Shown: one piece after another, positions 1 to 9,372 of the stretch | Layout: each line of letters starts with the position of its first letter | Numbering within the stretch: the first letter of the stretch is position 1 | NCBI RefSeq assembly: GCF_004614235.1 | Contig: NZ_SPVH01000006.1 | Span: 682,001 to 746,000, forward strand | DNA from: Brevundimonas intermedia | Lineage (GTDB): Bacteria; Pseudomonadota; Alphaproteobacteria; Caulobacterales; Caulobacteraceae | Length of the DNA: 64,000 bases | Direction of reading: 5' to 3' | Made by a program: the position numbers and the translations under genes | The notes under the pieces: model-generated | What the model saw: the letters and a program-made list of their open reading frames with translations, nothing else | What the model was told of the DNA's origin: nothing | Databases searched by the model: none

Positions 1-1688
1 ATGTTGCCCAGGTTCTTGAACCGGGTCTTCAGGCTCATCGCGCCCGCTTCGCGCAGCGGGTCGATGGGCGGGTTGGTGACCTGGCTGAAGTTCTGGCGGA
101 AATAGTGCGACAGCGGACGCGGCAGGGCCGACAGCACCGCCGGCGGGGCGTCGTCGCCCATGGAGCCGACAGCCTCCTTGCCGTCGCGCACCAGGGCGTC
201 CAGCAGCAGGTCCAGGTCCTCGCGGCTGTATCCGGCGGCGATCTGACGGCGGGTCAGGGCCTCGCCCGAGGCCGAGCGCGGTTCGGGTCCGGGGCCGATG
301 ATCGGCTCCAGGTCCACCATATTGTCCAGCCACTCGGTATAGGGGTGGGCGGCGGACAGGGCGTCGATGGCCTCGTGCTCGTCGTACAGACGGCCGTGCT
401 TCATATCGACGGCGATCAGCTTGCCGGGGCCGATGTGCAGGCGACGCTTCACCCGGCTTTCGGGAATGGGCACCAGACCGGCTTCCGACCCGGCCATCAG
501 CAAACCATCGACGGTCTCGACGGCGCGCAGGGGGCGCAGGCCGTTGCGGTCCTTGCCCGCCACGATCCAGCGGCCGTCGGCGGCGCAGATGGCGGCAGGG
601 CCGTCCCACGGCTCCATGACGGCGTTGCAATAGGCGTAGAAGGCCCGGTGCTCGGGCGGCATGACCACGTCGTCCTTGGCCCAGGCCTCGGGGATCAGCA
701 GGGCCTTGGCCATAGGCGCGGGGCGACCGGCGTGGACCAGCACCTCCATGACATTGTCCAGGGCGGCCGAGTCCGATCCGCCCGGCTGAACCACCGGCTT
801 CACCTCGCGGTCACGGTCGCCGAAGGCCTGGGCGGCCATGCGGATCTCGTGCGACTTCATCCAGTTCAGATTGCCCTTCAGCGTGTTGATTTCGCCGTTG
901 TGGGCCATCATGCGGAAGGGCTGGGCCAGCTTCCATTCCGGGAAGGTGTTGGTCGAATAGCGCTGGTGGAAGACGGCGTAGGCCGAGACGAAGCGTGGAT
1001 CCTCCAGATCGGGATACAGGTCGCCCAGCAGCTCGGCCCGCACCATCCCCTTGTAGGCGATGGAGCGCGCGGACAGGGTGCAGATATAGACGGCGGCCAG
1101 GTTCTCGGTCTTGACCGTCTTCTCGATGCGGCGGCGGCACAGGTACAGCTCGCGCTCCAGCGCCTCGCCGTCCAGCGGCTGGCCGGCGTCGTCCAGCGGC
1201 GGGGCCAGCATGATCTGTTCGATCTCGGGCCGGGTCGCCCCGGCCTTGGTCCCCACGACCGACAGGTCTATGGGCGTCTGGCGCCAGCCATAGATCCAGA
1301 AGCCGGCGCGCAGGGCCTCGGTCTCGACGATGGCGCGGGCGCGGTCCTGGGCGCCCAGGTCGGTGCGCGGCAGGAAGACCTGGCCGACGCAGATCGGGCC
1401 GGGACGCAAGGACTGGCCGATGGAGGCCACCTGTTCTGCGAAGAAGCCCTGGGGCAGTTCGCACATGATGCCGGCGCCGTCGCCCGACAGGCCGTCAGGA
1501 TCGACGGCGCCCCGGTGGGCCACGGCCTTCAGGCTGCGGATCGCATATTCGACCACGTCGCGGCGCGGCGTGCCGTCGATGGAGCAGACCAGGCCCACGC
1601 CGCAGGCGTCGCGCTCGGAGGCGCGGTCATAGGCGTTGCCGGCTTCCAGTCGGTCGCGGGTCTCGTTGTACTTGGTCAGCCAGGTCAT
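1..1688 (-). CDS. gltB: Glutamate synthase (NADPH) large subunit, N-terminal part (cut by window edge)
   Basis: Makes glutamate from glutamine and 2-oxoglutarate; this subunit hydrolyses glutamine and channels ammonia to the synthase site. Only the first 562 codons are present, with no stop before base 1. A short propeptide-like stretch (MTWLTKYNETRDRLEAG) precedes DACGVGLVCS, so Cys29 is the expected Ntn-type glutaminase nucleophile after processing. The segments MMAHNGEINTLKGN and PGGSDSAALDNVMEVL are typical of the class II glutamine amidotransferase domain of GltB. The ATG overlaps the gltD stop in an ATGA, so gltD and gltB are one translationally coupled operon with the small subunit first. 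Confidence 0.95.
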   Translation of the reverse strand, partial: MTWLTKYNETRDRLEAGNAYDRASERDACGVGLVCSIDGTPRRDVVEYAIRSLKAVAHRGAVDPDGLSGDGAGIMCELPQGFFAEQVASIGQSLRPGPICVGQVFLPRTDLGAQDRARAIVETEALRAGFWIYGWRQTPIDLSVVGTKAGATRPEIEQIMLAPPLDDAGQPLDGEALERELYLCRRRIEKTVKTENLAAVYICTLSARSIAYKGMVRAELLGDLYPDLEDPRFVSAYAVFHQRYSTNTFPEWKLAQPFRMMAHNGEINTLKGNLNWMKSHEIRMAAQAFGDRDREVKPVVQPGGSDSAALDNVMEVLVHAGRPAPMAKALLIPEAWAKDDVVMPPEHRAFYAYCNAVMEPWDGPAAICAADGRWIVAGKDRNGLRPLRAVETVDGLLMAGSEAGLVPIPESRVKRRLHIGPGKLIAVDMKHGRLYDEHEAIDALSAAHPYTEWLDNMVDLEPIIGPGPEPRSASGEALTRRQIAAGYSREDLDLLLDALVRDGKEAVGSMGDDAPPAVLSALPRPLSHYFRQNFSQVTNPPIDPLREAGAMSLKTRFKNLGN

Positions 1689-3121
1689 GCCGCGACCTCC
1701 TCGGTGCGGGTCTTGAAGTAGCGGTCGATCTCGGCCGCGGCGTCCTGGCCTTCGCGGACGGCCCAGACGACCAGGGAGGCGCCGCGCACGGCGTCGCCGG
1801 CAGCGAACACGCCGGGCAGGCTGGTGGCGAAGCTGACGGAGCCGACCTTGATCGTGCCGTCGTCGCGCAGGCGAAGATCGGGCTCGTGCGCCGCGAACGG
1901 CTCGGGCGAGAAGCCCAGGGCCTCGATGACGATGTCGGCCGGGATGTCGAAGTCGGCGCCGGGGACGGGCACGATGTCGCGACGTTGGCCGGGGGCGGCT
2001 TCGGTCAGCTGCATGCGCGCGGCGCGGACGCCGGTGACGGTGTCGCCCTGGGACAGCAGGGCCTTGGGCGCGCCCAGCCATTCGAAGACGACGCCTTCCT
2101 CCTCTGCGTTGACGACCTCGCGGGCCGAGCCGGGCATGTTCTCGCGGTCACGACGATATAGGCAGGTGACCGAGGCCGCGCCCTGACGCACAGCGGTGCG
2201 GACGCAGTCCATGGCGGTGTCGCCGCCGCCGATCACGACCACCCGCTTGCCGCGCGCCTCGTGCCAGCCGTCTTCCTCGGCGTCGCCCAGGTCGCGACGG
2301 TTCTGGTGCGTCAGATAGGACAGGGCCGCGACGGTCGAATCCGGACCCCGTCCCGGCGCCGACAGGATGCGCGGCTGATAGACGCCCATGGCCAGCAGGA
2401 CCACGTCGTGGCGCTGACGCAGTTCGCTCAGGGTCACGTCCTTGCCGATCTCGCAGCCCAGCACGAACTGGACCCCGCCGTCGATCAGCCGGTCCACGCG
2501 GCGCTGGACGACGTGCTTCTCCAGCTTGAAGCCGGGGATGCCGTAGATCAGCAGGCCGCCGGCGCGGTCGTGCCGGTCATAGACGGTGACCTGATAGCCT
2601 TCGGAGCGCAGCCGGTCGGCGGCGGCCATGCCGGCCGGGCCGGCGCCGACGATCCCGACCGTTTCGCCGCGTTCGGCCGCCGGACGGATCGGTTCGACCC
2701 AGCCGTTGGCGAAGGCCTGGTCGCCCAGCCAGGCCTCGACCGAGCCGATGGTCACGGCGTCCCAGCCGGACTGGTTTAATGTGCACGCCCCCTCGCACAG
2801 CCGGTCCTGCGGACAGATGCGGCCGCAGATCTCAGGCATAGTCGAGGTCAGGGACGCGACGCGCCAGGCCTCGCGCGGTTCGTTCTCGGCCGACAGGCGC
2901 AGCCAGTCGGGGATGTTGTTTTGAAGCGGACAGGCGTTCTGGCAGAACGGCACGCCGCAGTCGGTGCAGCGCGACGCCTGTTTCTCGGCCGTCTCGGTGG
3001 ACGGCGGAATCGTGATCTCGCCGAAGCCGCGCGCGCGCAGTTCGGCTGTGGCCTTCGAGAGGCGGCGTGGTTCGACGACGAAAGTCCCGCCTTGCTTCAG
3101 GGTCTTATGCATACCGCGCAT
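1685..3121 (-). CDS. gltD: Glutamate synthase small subunit (NADPH, FAD, Fe-S)
   Basis: Oxidises NADPH and passes electrons through flavin and iron-sulfur centres to GltB. Two cysteine groups near the N-terminus (CTDCGVPFCQNACP and CGRICPQDRLCEGAC) fit the [4Fe-4S] domain. GIVGAGPAGMAAADRL is the FAD-binding Rossmann motif, VVVIGGGDTAMDC the NADPH-binding one, and LPGVFAAGDAVRGASLVV the C-terminal FAD motif. The length of about 478 aa is normal. Start choice is open: ATG at 3121, ATG at 3112 (MHKTLKQGG) and TTG at 3130 are in frame, and none has a clear ribosome binding site. It is divergent from the glucose dehydrogenase gene across about 220 bp. Confidence 0.93.
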   Translation of the reverse strand: MRGMHKTLKQGGTFVVEPRRLSKATAELRARGFGEITIPPSTETAEKQASRCTDCGVPFCQNACPLQNNIPDWLRLSAENEPREAWRVASLTSTMPEICGRICPQDRLCEGACTLNQSGWDAVTIGSVEAWLGDQAFANGWVEPIRPAAERGETVGIVGAGPAGMAAADRLRSEGYQVTVYDRHDRAGGLLIYGIPGFKLEKHVVQRRVDRLIDGGVQFVLGCEIGKDVTLSELRQRHDVVLLAMGVYQPRILSAPGRGPDSTVAALSYLTHQNRRDLGDAEEDGWHEARGKRVVVIGGGDTAMDCVRTAVRQGAASVTCLYRRDRENMPGSAREVVNAEEEGVVFEWLGAPKALLSQGDTVTGVRAARMQLTEAAPGQRRDIVPVPGADFDIPADIVIEALGFSPEPFAAHEPDLRLRDDGTIKVGSVSFATSLPGVFAAGDAVRGASLVVWAVREGQDAAAEIDRYFKTRTEEVAA

Positions 3122-3340
3122 ATGCCGCAAACGCTCGGTTCAAGGCAAATATTATTGCCGCGGGCGGTTCTCGGGCGCTGAAAAAGAAAAAATCATCCAA
3201 TTGCGGATGTTTCGTCGTCAAAAGTTGCTCTGATGAGCGGTGTGCAGCGCAACGGCTTTTGGTTCCTGGGTGCGACAATTAGGAACCTGAGCGGAGCCCG
3301 AGCGTTGCCGAGGCTCAATATGCAGCCAGAGAGTGCGATC

Positions 3341-5770
3341 ATGCCGCGATGGACAACCCCGACCGGACCGGGAGGGTGGCTGACGCTGCTTCTCGGTCTT
3401 TTGCTGGCCGTGATCGGTCTGGTGCTGACCGTCGGCGGCGTCCAGCTCGTGATGTTGGGCGGCTCCTGGTACTATCTGCTCGCGGGTCTGGCGCTGATCG
3501 CAGCAGGCCTTTTGCTTGTCTATCGCGACGTTCGCGGGGCGTGGGTCTATGGGGCGGTCTTCGTCGCCACGGTGATCTGGGGGCTGTGGGAAAAGGGCCT
3601 GAACGGCTGGGCCCTGGTGCCGCGCCTGGTCGGCCCTCTGGTGCTGATGTTCCTGGTTCTGGCGACCCTGCCGGTGCTGCGGTCGCGGGGCGGGGGCAAG
3701 ACGGCGGGCTTCGGGGCGCTGGGGCTTGCGGTTCTCACCGTGGTGTTCGGTTTCGCGGTCGCCCAGGCCAATCAGGCCCAGGTGATGAGCCCGGTTCCGG
3801 GCGTGCGCGGCGGCTACAACGACCCGGCCCTGCTGAAGACCGGCGCCGACTGGCCGGCCTATGGCGGCACCGACAGCGCCCAGCGCTATTCGCCGCTGAC
3901 CCAGATCAACAAGGACAATGTCGGCCAGCTGGAACGGGCCTGGACCTTCCGCACTGGCGATCTGCCCGGCGAGCGATGGGGTGCGGAGACCACGCCGCTG
4001 AAGGTCGGGAACACCGTCTATCTCTGCTCGGCGCGCAACAAGCTGTTCGCTCTCGATGCGTCCACCGGCAAGCAGATCTGGACCTACGACCCCCAGGTCG
4101 CCGACGACCAGATCCCCTATACCGCCGCCTGCCGCGGCGTGACCTATCATGCGCGGCCCAACGCCAATCCGGCCGAGCCCTGCGCGACCAAGATCGTCGA
4201 GGGCACGCTGGACGGCCGCATCGTCGCGGTCGACGCGCGGACGGGCCGTCCGTGCCCGGCCTTCGGTCAGAACGGCGCCGTCAGCATCAAGACCGGCATG
4301 GGCGATCCTTATCCGGGCATGGTGTCGATCACCTCGGCCCCCGTCATCGTGCGCGGGATCATCGTCACCGGGCATCAGGTTCTGGACGGCCAGAAGCGCT
4401 GGAATGCGTCCGGCGTGATCCAGGGCTTCGACGTCGAGACCGGCGCGTTGCGCTTCGCCTGGGACATGATGCGCCCCGACCGCAGCGGCCTGCCGCCCGA
4501 GGGTGAAACCTATACGCCGGGCACGCCGAACATGTGGACGACGGCGACGGGCGACCAGGCCCTGGGCCTGGTCTATCTGCCGATGGGCAACTCGGCCGCC
4601 GACTACTGGTCCAGCTCGCGCCGTCCGCTGGAAAAACAGTATTCGACCTCGCTGGTCGCTCTGGACGTGACCACCGGCAAGCCGCGCTGGCATTATCAGA
4701 CGGTGCATAACGACGTCTGGGACTTCGATCTCGGCTCGCAGGCGACGCTGATCGACTATCCGACCGCGAACGGCGTGGTGCCCGCCGTGCTGCTGCCCTC
4801 CAAACAGGGCGATATGTATGTGTTCAATCGCGCCACGGGCCAACTGCTGCACGGTGTCGAGGAGCGTCGCGTTCCGACCACCGGCGGCACGGAACAGGGT
4901 CAGCGTTCGCCGACCCAGCCGTTCTCGCTGTTCGCCACCCTTCGCAAGCCGAACCTGGTCGAGGCGGATATGTGGGGCATGTCGCCGATCGATCAGATGA
5001 TGTGCCGCATCAACTTCAAGAAGGCGAACTATCAGGGCTACTACACCCCGCCCTCGACCAACCACTACATCAACTATCCGGGCTACAACGGCGGCTCGGA
5101 CTGGGGCGGCGTGGCGGTCGATCCGGCGCGCGGCGTGATCGTCGCCAACTATAACGACATGCCCAACTATAACCGGCTGGTGCCCCGCGCCGAGGCGAAC
5201 GAAAAGGGCTGGTTCCCGCGCGACGACCCCCGTTACATCCAGCAACAGAAGGAAGCGGCCGAACGCGGCGGCAGCCTGTCCAAGGGCGAAGGCGCAGGCG
5301 ATCCGCAGATCGGCGTGCCCTACGCCATCGACGTCAACGCCGGCTGGCGCGTGAAGTGGACCGGCCTGCTGTGCAAGGAGCCTCCGTACGGCGGCATCAC
5401 CGCCATCGACATGCGCTCTGGCAAGACCCTGTGGGACCGCCCGTTCGGGACGGCGCGCAAGAACGGCCCGTGGGGCATCGCCTCGCATCTGCCGCTTGAG
5501 ATCGGCACGCCGAACAACGGCGGCTCGGTGGTCACGGCGGGCGGCCTGATCTTCATCGCCGCGGCGACCGACGACCTGATCCGCGCCATCGACATCGAGA
5601 CCGGCAAGACGGTCTGGTCCGACGTCCTGCCTGCGGGCGGCCAGGCCAACCCGATGATCTATGAACAGAACGGCCGCCAGTATCTGGTCATCATGGCCGG
5701 CGGCCACCACTTCATGGAGACGCCGGAGGGCGATTACGTCATCGCCTATGCTCTGCCGCAACGCGGCTGA
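3341..5770 (+). CDS. gcd: Membrane-bound PQQ-dependent glucose/quinate-type dehydrogenase
   Basis: Oxidises glucose, or a related aldose or polyol, in the periplasm and passes electrons to ubiquinone. The N-terminus has five hydrophobic segments in the first 150 residues, as in E. coli Gcd. A PQQ beta-propeller follows, opening with WPAYGGTDSAQRYSPLTQI. VHNDVWDFDLGSQ carries the proposed catalytic Asp, and LLPSKQGDMYVFNRATG the matching PQQ-contact Lys. The length from the chosen ATG (809 aa) suits the family; an upstream ATG at 3233 would add 36 residues with no membrane-protein character. No PQQ synthesis genes are in the window. An inverted repeat (GGTTCCT at 3261 and AGGAACC at 3281) lies upstream and may be regulatory. 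Quinate or another substrate cannot be excluded. Confidence 0.9.
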   Translation: MPRWTTPTGPGGWLTLLLGLLLAVIGLVLTVGGVQLVMLGGSWYYLLAGLALIAAGLLLVYRDVRGAWVYGAVFVATVIWGLWEKGLNGWALVPRLVGPLVLMFLVLATLPVLRSRGGGKTAGFGALGLAVLTVVFGFAVAQANQAQVMSPVPGVRGGYNDPALLKTGADWPAYGGTDSAQRYSPLTQINKDNVGQLERAWTFRTGDLPGERWGAETTPLKVGNTVYLCSARNKLFALDASTGKQIWTYDPQVADDQIPYTAACRGVTYHARPNANPAEPCATKIVEGTLDGRIVAVDARTGRPCPAFGQNGAVSIKTGMGDPYPGMVSITSAPVIVRGIIVTGHQVLDGQKRWNASGVIQGFDVETGALRFAWDMMRPDRSGLPPEGETYTPGTPNMWTTATGDQALGLVYLPMGNSAADYWSSSRRPLEKQYSTSLVALDVTTGKPRWHYQTVHNDVWDFDLGSQATLIDYPTANGVVPAVLLPSKQGDMYVFNRATGQLLHGVEERRVPTTGGTEQGQRSPTQPFSLFATLRKPNLVEADMWGMSPIDQMMCRINFKKANYQGYYTPPSTNHYINYPGYNGGSDWGGVAVDPARGVIVANYNDMPNYNRLVPRAEANEKGWFPRDDPRYIQQQKEAAERGGSLSKGEGAGDPQIGVPYAIDVNAGWRVKWTGLLCKEPPYGGITAIDMRSGKTLWDRPFGTARKNGPWGIASHLPLEIGTPNNGGSVVTAGGLIFIAAATDDLIRAIDIETGKTVWSDVLPAGGQANPMIYEQNGRQYLVIMAGGHHFMETPEGDYVIAYALPQRG

Positions 5771-5780
5771 GGCGTTTTAT

Positions 5781-5930
5781 CCCTCCCCCGGCGGGGGAGG
5801 GTGGTCGCGCCTGCGACCGGGTGGGGGCGGCTCGGAAACGAGCCGCTTTTTTTCGTTCGGGGATGCTTTACCGGGCCGTCCCCACCCGGCTTCGCCTGCG
5901 GCTCAGCCACCCTCCCCGGAGCGGGGAGGG
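5781..5930. repeat. Paired palindromic extragenic element, family A copy 1
   Basis: Two oppositely oriented units face each other: CCCTCCCCCG...CGGGGGAGGG at the left and CCCTCCCCGGAGCGGGGAGGG at the right. The inner arms (GGTGGGGGCGG and CCCCACCCGGC) are also complementary. The layout resembles a BIME/REP doublet. The same plan recurs at 20408-20573 and 31944-32134. It sits between the convergent ends of gcd and proA. Confidence 0.8.
5827..5853 (+). terminator. Rho-independent terminator of gcd, nested in the repeat
   Basis: GCGGCTCG and CGAGCCGC form a perfect 8-bp stem closed by a GAAA tetraloop, followed by seven T residues. It lies 57 bp past the gcd stop, inside the repeat element. Confidence 0.85.
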
Positions 5931-5936
5931 AGAAGG

Positions 5937-7214
5937 TCAGGGTCTGATCTGGCCGCGGCCGCGCACGACGTATTTGTAGGTCGTCAGCTGTTCGGCGCCG
6001 ACCGGGCCGCGGGCGTGCAGGCGGTTGGTGGAGATGCCGATTTCGCCGCCGAAGCCGAACTCGCCGCCGTCGGCGAACTGGGTCGAGGCGTTGATCAGGA
6101 CGATGGCGCTGTCCACCCGCGCCGCGAACCGTTCGGCGGCGGCCGTGTCGGTGGTGACGATGGCCTCGGTGTGGCCCGAGCCGTAGCGGGCGATGTGGTC
6201 GGTGGCGGCGTCCAGATCGTCCACGATCCGCACCGCCAGGATGGGCGCCAGATATTCGGTGATCCAGTCGGCCTCGGTCGCCGGGATCATGGCGGGGACC
6301 AGGGCGCAAGCCTCGGCGTCGCCGCGCAGTTCGCAGCCGGCGGCGATCAGGTCGGCTGCGACGGCGGGCAACAACCGTTGGGCCCCGGCCCGGTCCACCA
6401 GCAGGGTCTCGGTCGCGCCGCACACCGAGACGCGCCGCATCTTGGCGTTCAGGACGATGGCGCGGGCGGCGTCGAGGTCTGCAGCTTCGTGCAGATAGGT
6501 GTGGTTCAGGCCTTCCAGGTGGCTGAGCACCGCCGTTCGCGCCTCGGCCTGGACGCGGGCGACCAGGCTCTTGCCGCCGCGCGGGATGATCACGTCGATG
6601 GCGCCGTTCAGGCCGGTCAGCATCAGGCCCACGGCCTCGCGATCGGGCGTGTCCACCAGCTGCACCGCGTCAGCGGGCAAGTCCGCCTCGGCCAGGGCTT
6701 CGGCGATCAGGGCGGCGATGGCGAGCGACGACTGGAGGCAGTCGGACCCGCAGCGCAGGATGGCCGCATTGCCCGAGCGGATGCACAGGGCGGCGGCGTC
6801 TGCCGTGACGTTGGGTCGGCTCTCGTAGATCACGCCCAGCACGCCGATGGGGGTGCGGACGCGGGCGATGTCCAGGCCGTTGGCGGGGGTCCAGCGTTCG
6901 GTCTCGACGCCCAGAGGGTCGGGCACGGCGGCGATGGTCGCGACAGCCTGAGCCATGCCGGCGACGCGGGCGGGCGTCAGCGACAGCCGGTCGATCAGGG
7001 CCTCGGTCATGCCGTTGGCGCGAGCGGCGTCCACGTCACGGGCGTTGGCGGCCAGGAGGGCGGGCTCGGCCGCCGCCAGCTTTGCGGACAGGAGTTCGAG
7101 CGCGCGGGTGCGGGCGGCGGCGGGAGCTTCGCGCAACGCGGCTGCGGCGGCGCGGGCGCGCTGGCCCATCTCCAGCATTTGGGGGTCCAGCAGTCGGGTC
7201 TTCAGATCGGTCAT
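5937..7214 (-). CDS. proA: Glutamate-5-semialdehyde dehydrogenase (gamma-glutamyl phosphate reductase)
   Basis: Second step of proline synthesis: NADPH reduction of gamma-glutamyl phosphate to glutamate-5-semialdehyde. The 425-aa protein has the ALDH-like fold signatures of Pro[19 protein letters not shown], the [13 protein letters not shown] segment, [12 protein letters not shown], and the catalytic-cysteine region [13 protein letters not shown]. The C-terminal [20 protein letters not shown] is diagnostic. The ATG ([10 protein letters not shown]) overlaps the proB stop in an ATGA, so the two are co-translated. An in-frame open stretch continues upstream inside proB, but it is only a shadow of that gene. 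Confidence 0.96.
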   Translation of the reverse strand: MTDLKTRLLDPQMLEMGQRARAAAAALREAPAAARTRALELLSAKLAAAEPALLAANARDVDAARANGMTEALIDRLSLTPARVAGMAQAVATIAAVPDPLGVETERWTPANGLDIARVRTPIGVLGVIYESRPNVTADAAALCIRSGNAAILRCGSDCLQSSLAIAALIAEALAEADLPADAVQLVDTPDREAVGLMLTGLNGAIDVIIPRGGKSLVARVQAEARTAVLSHLEGLNHTYLHEAADLDAARAIVLNAKMRRVSVCGATETLLVDRAGAQRLLPAVAADLIAAGCELRGDAEACALVPAMIPATEADWITEYLAPILAVRIVDDLDAATDHIARYGSGHTEAIVTTDTAAAERFAARVDSAIVLINASTQFADGGEFGFGGEIGISTNRLHARGPVGAEQLTTYKYVVRGRGQIRP

Positions 7215-8380
7215 CGGTCGTCCAGCACCATGTCGTCGCGGTGGATCAGCACCGAGGCCCCGCGATAGCCCAGCAGGGTCTCGATCTCGTCGGAACGGCG
7301 GCCGCGAAGGCGCGCGGCCTCGTCGGCGGCGTAGGCGGCGAGACCCACCCCGACCGAGCGTCCGTCCGGGTCGGTCAGGCGCACGCAGTCGCCCTTCTCG
7401 AAATCGCCGGACACGCCCGTGACCCCGGCGGGCAGAAGGCTCTTGCCCGCCTTCAGCGCCGTGACCGCGCCGGCGTCCAGCGTCAGGGTTCCGGCCGGCG
7501 ACAGGCTGCCGGCGATCCATTGCTTGTAGGCGGCCATCGGTCCGTCGGGCGCGGCGATCAGGGTAGCGCGCGCGCCGTCGCGAATAGCGCTCAGCGGCGA
7601 CAGGAGCTGCCCGGAGGCGATGAGGGTGGCGCAGCCGGCCGAGCGCGCGATCTGGGCCGCCGCCAGCTTGGTCGCCATGCCGCCGGTGCCCACGCCCGCA
7701 TCGGCGTTGGCGCCCCCGCCCATGGCCAGGATGTCGGTGCTAAGGGTCTCGATCAGGGGCAGGTGGGCGGCGTTCGGGTCGCGGCGCGGATCGGCCGTGT
7801 AGAGACCGTCTACATCCGACAGCAGGATCAGTAGATCGGCCCGCGCCAGCTGGGCCGTGCGCGCCGCCAGCCGGTCGTTGTCGCCGTAGCGGATTTCCTC
7901 GGTGGCGACCGTGTCGTTCTCGTTGACGATGGGGATGACGCCGTGGGTCAGCAGGGCCTGGATCGTGGCGCGGGCGTTCAGCCAGCGACGGCGGCGTTCG
8001 GTGTCGTCGCGCGTCAGCAGCACCTGGCCTGCGATCAGGCCGTGGGGCGCCAGCGCCTCCGACCAGGCGGCCATCAGCAGGGACTGACCGACGGACGCCG
8101 CCGCCTGCTTGTCCTCCAGCCGCGCGCCCAGGTTGGGCAGACGGCCTCGGCCCAGGGCGATGGAGCCGGACGAGACGACGATTACTTCGCGACCTTCGGT
8201 CTTCAGCGCCGCCAGATCCGAGGCGACGGCCGCCAGCCAGTCGCGCGTCGGCCGACGCGTTGCGGCGTCGATCAGCAGGGACGAACCGATCTTGACCACG
8301 ACGCGCCGCGCGGCCGCCAGGGCCGACGCAGCGTCAGCTCCACGGCTTGGGCTCGGGGGGAGGGCGACGGCCTGGGACAT
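7211..8380 (-). CDS. proB: Glutamate 5-kinase with PUA domain
   Basis: Phosphorylates glutamate in the first, normally proline-inhibited, step of proline synthesis. The amino-acid kinase domain starts with [12 protein letters not shown] and contains [35 protein letters not shown] (substrate and phosphate contacts) and [34 protein letters not shown] follows, then a C-terminal PUA domain with [15 protein letters not shown]. At 389 aa it matches the two-domain E. coli form. The start at 8380 (MSQAVALPP) is chosen because the open frame upstream reads antisense through the divergent ZIP gene. Promoters for both genes must lie in the 64-bp gap or overlap the genes. Confidence 0.95.
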   Translation of the reverse strand: MSQAVALPPSPSRGADAASALAAARRVVVKIGSSLLIDAATRRPTRDWLAAVASDLAALKTEGREVIVVSSGSIALGRGRLPNLGARLEDKQAAASVGQSLLMAAWSEALAPHGLIAGQVLLTRDDTERRRRWLNARATIQALLTHGVIPIVNENDTVATEEIRYGDNDRLAARTAQLARADLLILLSDVDGLYTADPRRDPNAAHLPLIETLSTDILAMGGGANADAGVGTGGMATKLAAAQIARSAGCATLIASGQLLSPLSAIRDGARATLIAAPDGPMAAYKQWIAGSLSPAGTLTLDAGAVTALKAGKSLLPAGVTGVSGDFEKGDCVRLTDPDGRSVGVGLAAYAADEAARLRGRRSDEIETLLGYRGASVLIHRDDMVLDDR

Positions 8381-8444
8381 GACGGTTTCTCTAACGCGAG
8401 TATTCGGGCTTGTCTCTTGCCGCATCGCGCCGCAATGCAGGCGA

Positions 8445-9227
8445 ATGATGGAATCTCTTTCCCCCATTGCGGCCGGCGGTCTCGGTAGTCTGGCGGCGGG
8501 CATGATGACGGCGGTCGGCGCCGTGCCGTTGCTGTTCTTCCGCAAGGCGGGTGTCCAGACCCAGAGCGCCCTGCTGGGCTTCGCCGCCGGGGTCATGCTG
8601 GCGGCGTCCTTCTTCTCGCTGATCATTCCCGGCGTGGACGTGCTGCAGGCCGGCGGGGCCAGCCAGGCGGCGGCGGCTGGCGTGATGGCTGCGGCGGTGC
8701 TGATCGGGGCGACGGTGATCGGCCTTATGAACCGGTTCGCGCCGGTGGACATGCTGGCCATCGGCCCGGCGGGGTCGCGCGACCTGTCGCGGCGCATCTG
8801 GCTGTTCATCATCGCCATCACCCTGCACAACTTCCCAGAGGGCGCGGCCGTGGGCGTCAGCTTCGGCGGCGGCGACATGCATCAGGGCCTGTCCACCGCC
8901 ATCGGCATCGGCATCCAGAACATGCCCGAGGGGCTGGCGGTGTCGGCGGCGATGGCGACCCTGGGCTATGGGCGTTGGCCCGCCTTCCTGGCCGCCGTGG
9001 CCTCGGGCCTGGTCGAGCCGATCGGGGGCCTGATCGGGGCCAGCGTGGTCGATGTGCTGCCGGGCGCCCTGCCGTGGGGCCTGGGTCTTGCGGCCGGGGC
9101 CATGATCTATGTCGTCACCGCCGAGATCATTCCCGAGACCCGCGAGAAGTCCAAGGGCGAGGGGTCGATGATCGGCCTGATGATCGGCCTGGTGGGGATG
9201 ATGTTCCTTGATATCGCCCTGGGATGA
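8445..9227 (+). CDS. ZIP-family metal cation transporter
   Basis: A predicted inner-membrane importer of zinc or other divalent metals. The protein has about eight hydrophobic segments in 260 aa. Two hallmark helices carry the metal ligands: [19 protein letters not shown] (HNFPEG) and [13 protein letters not shown] (a second N-x-P-E-G). A short polar loop ([11 protein letters not shown]) separates the halves. This places it near the ZupT/GufA branch of ZIP proteins. Tandem ATGs at 8445 and 8448 are both usable; an AGGCG at 8439 suits the second slightly better. It is transcribed divergently from proBA. The specific metal cannot be read from sequence. Confidence 0.88.
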   Translation: MMESLSPIAAGGLGSLAAGMMTAVGAVPLLFFRKAGVQTQSALLGFAAGVMLAASFFSLIIPGVDVLQAGGASQAAAAGVMAAAVLIGATVIGLMNRFAPVDMLAIGPAGSRDLSRRIWLFIIAITLHNFPEGAAVGVSFGGGDMHQGLSTAIGIGIQNMPEGLAVSAAMATLGYGRWPAFLAAVASGLVEPIGGLIGASVVDVLPGALPWGLGLAAGAMIYVVTAEIIPETREKSKGEGSMIGLMIGLVGMMFLDIALG

Positions 9228-9372
9228 AGCCCTTGCATGAAACGCGGCGTGACCGCGCACCGGGGCGTTACATCGATTTACATGGCCGGCGGGGGTTGAA
9301 GCCGTCGGGCGCGAAGGGCTAGGCCTGCGCTCTCGCTGCTCGATTAGTCCCCCGCAAGGAGCGCCAGCTTAA

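Noticed and set aside
3218..5761. 847-codon open frame antisense to gcd
   Set aside because: Its codons mirror gcd in a GC-rich genome; composition is His/Arg/Gln/Ala-rich with no domain, and gcd on the other strand is unmistakable.
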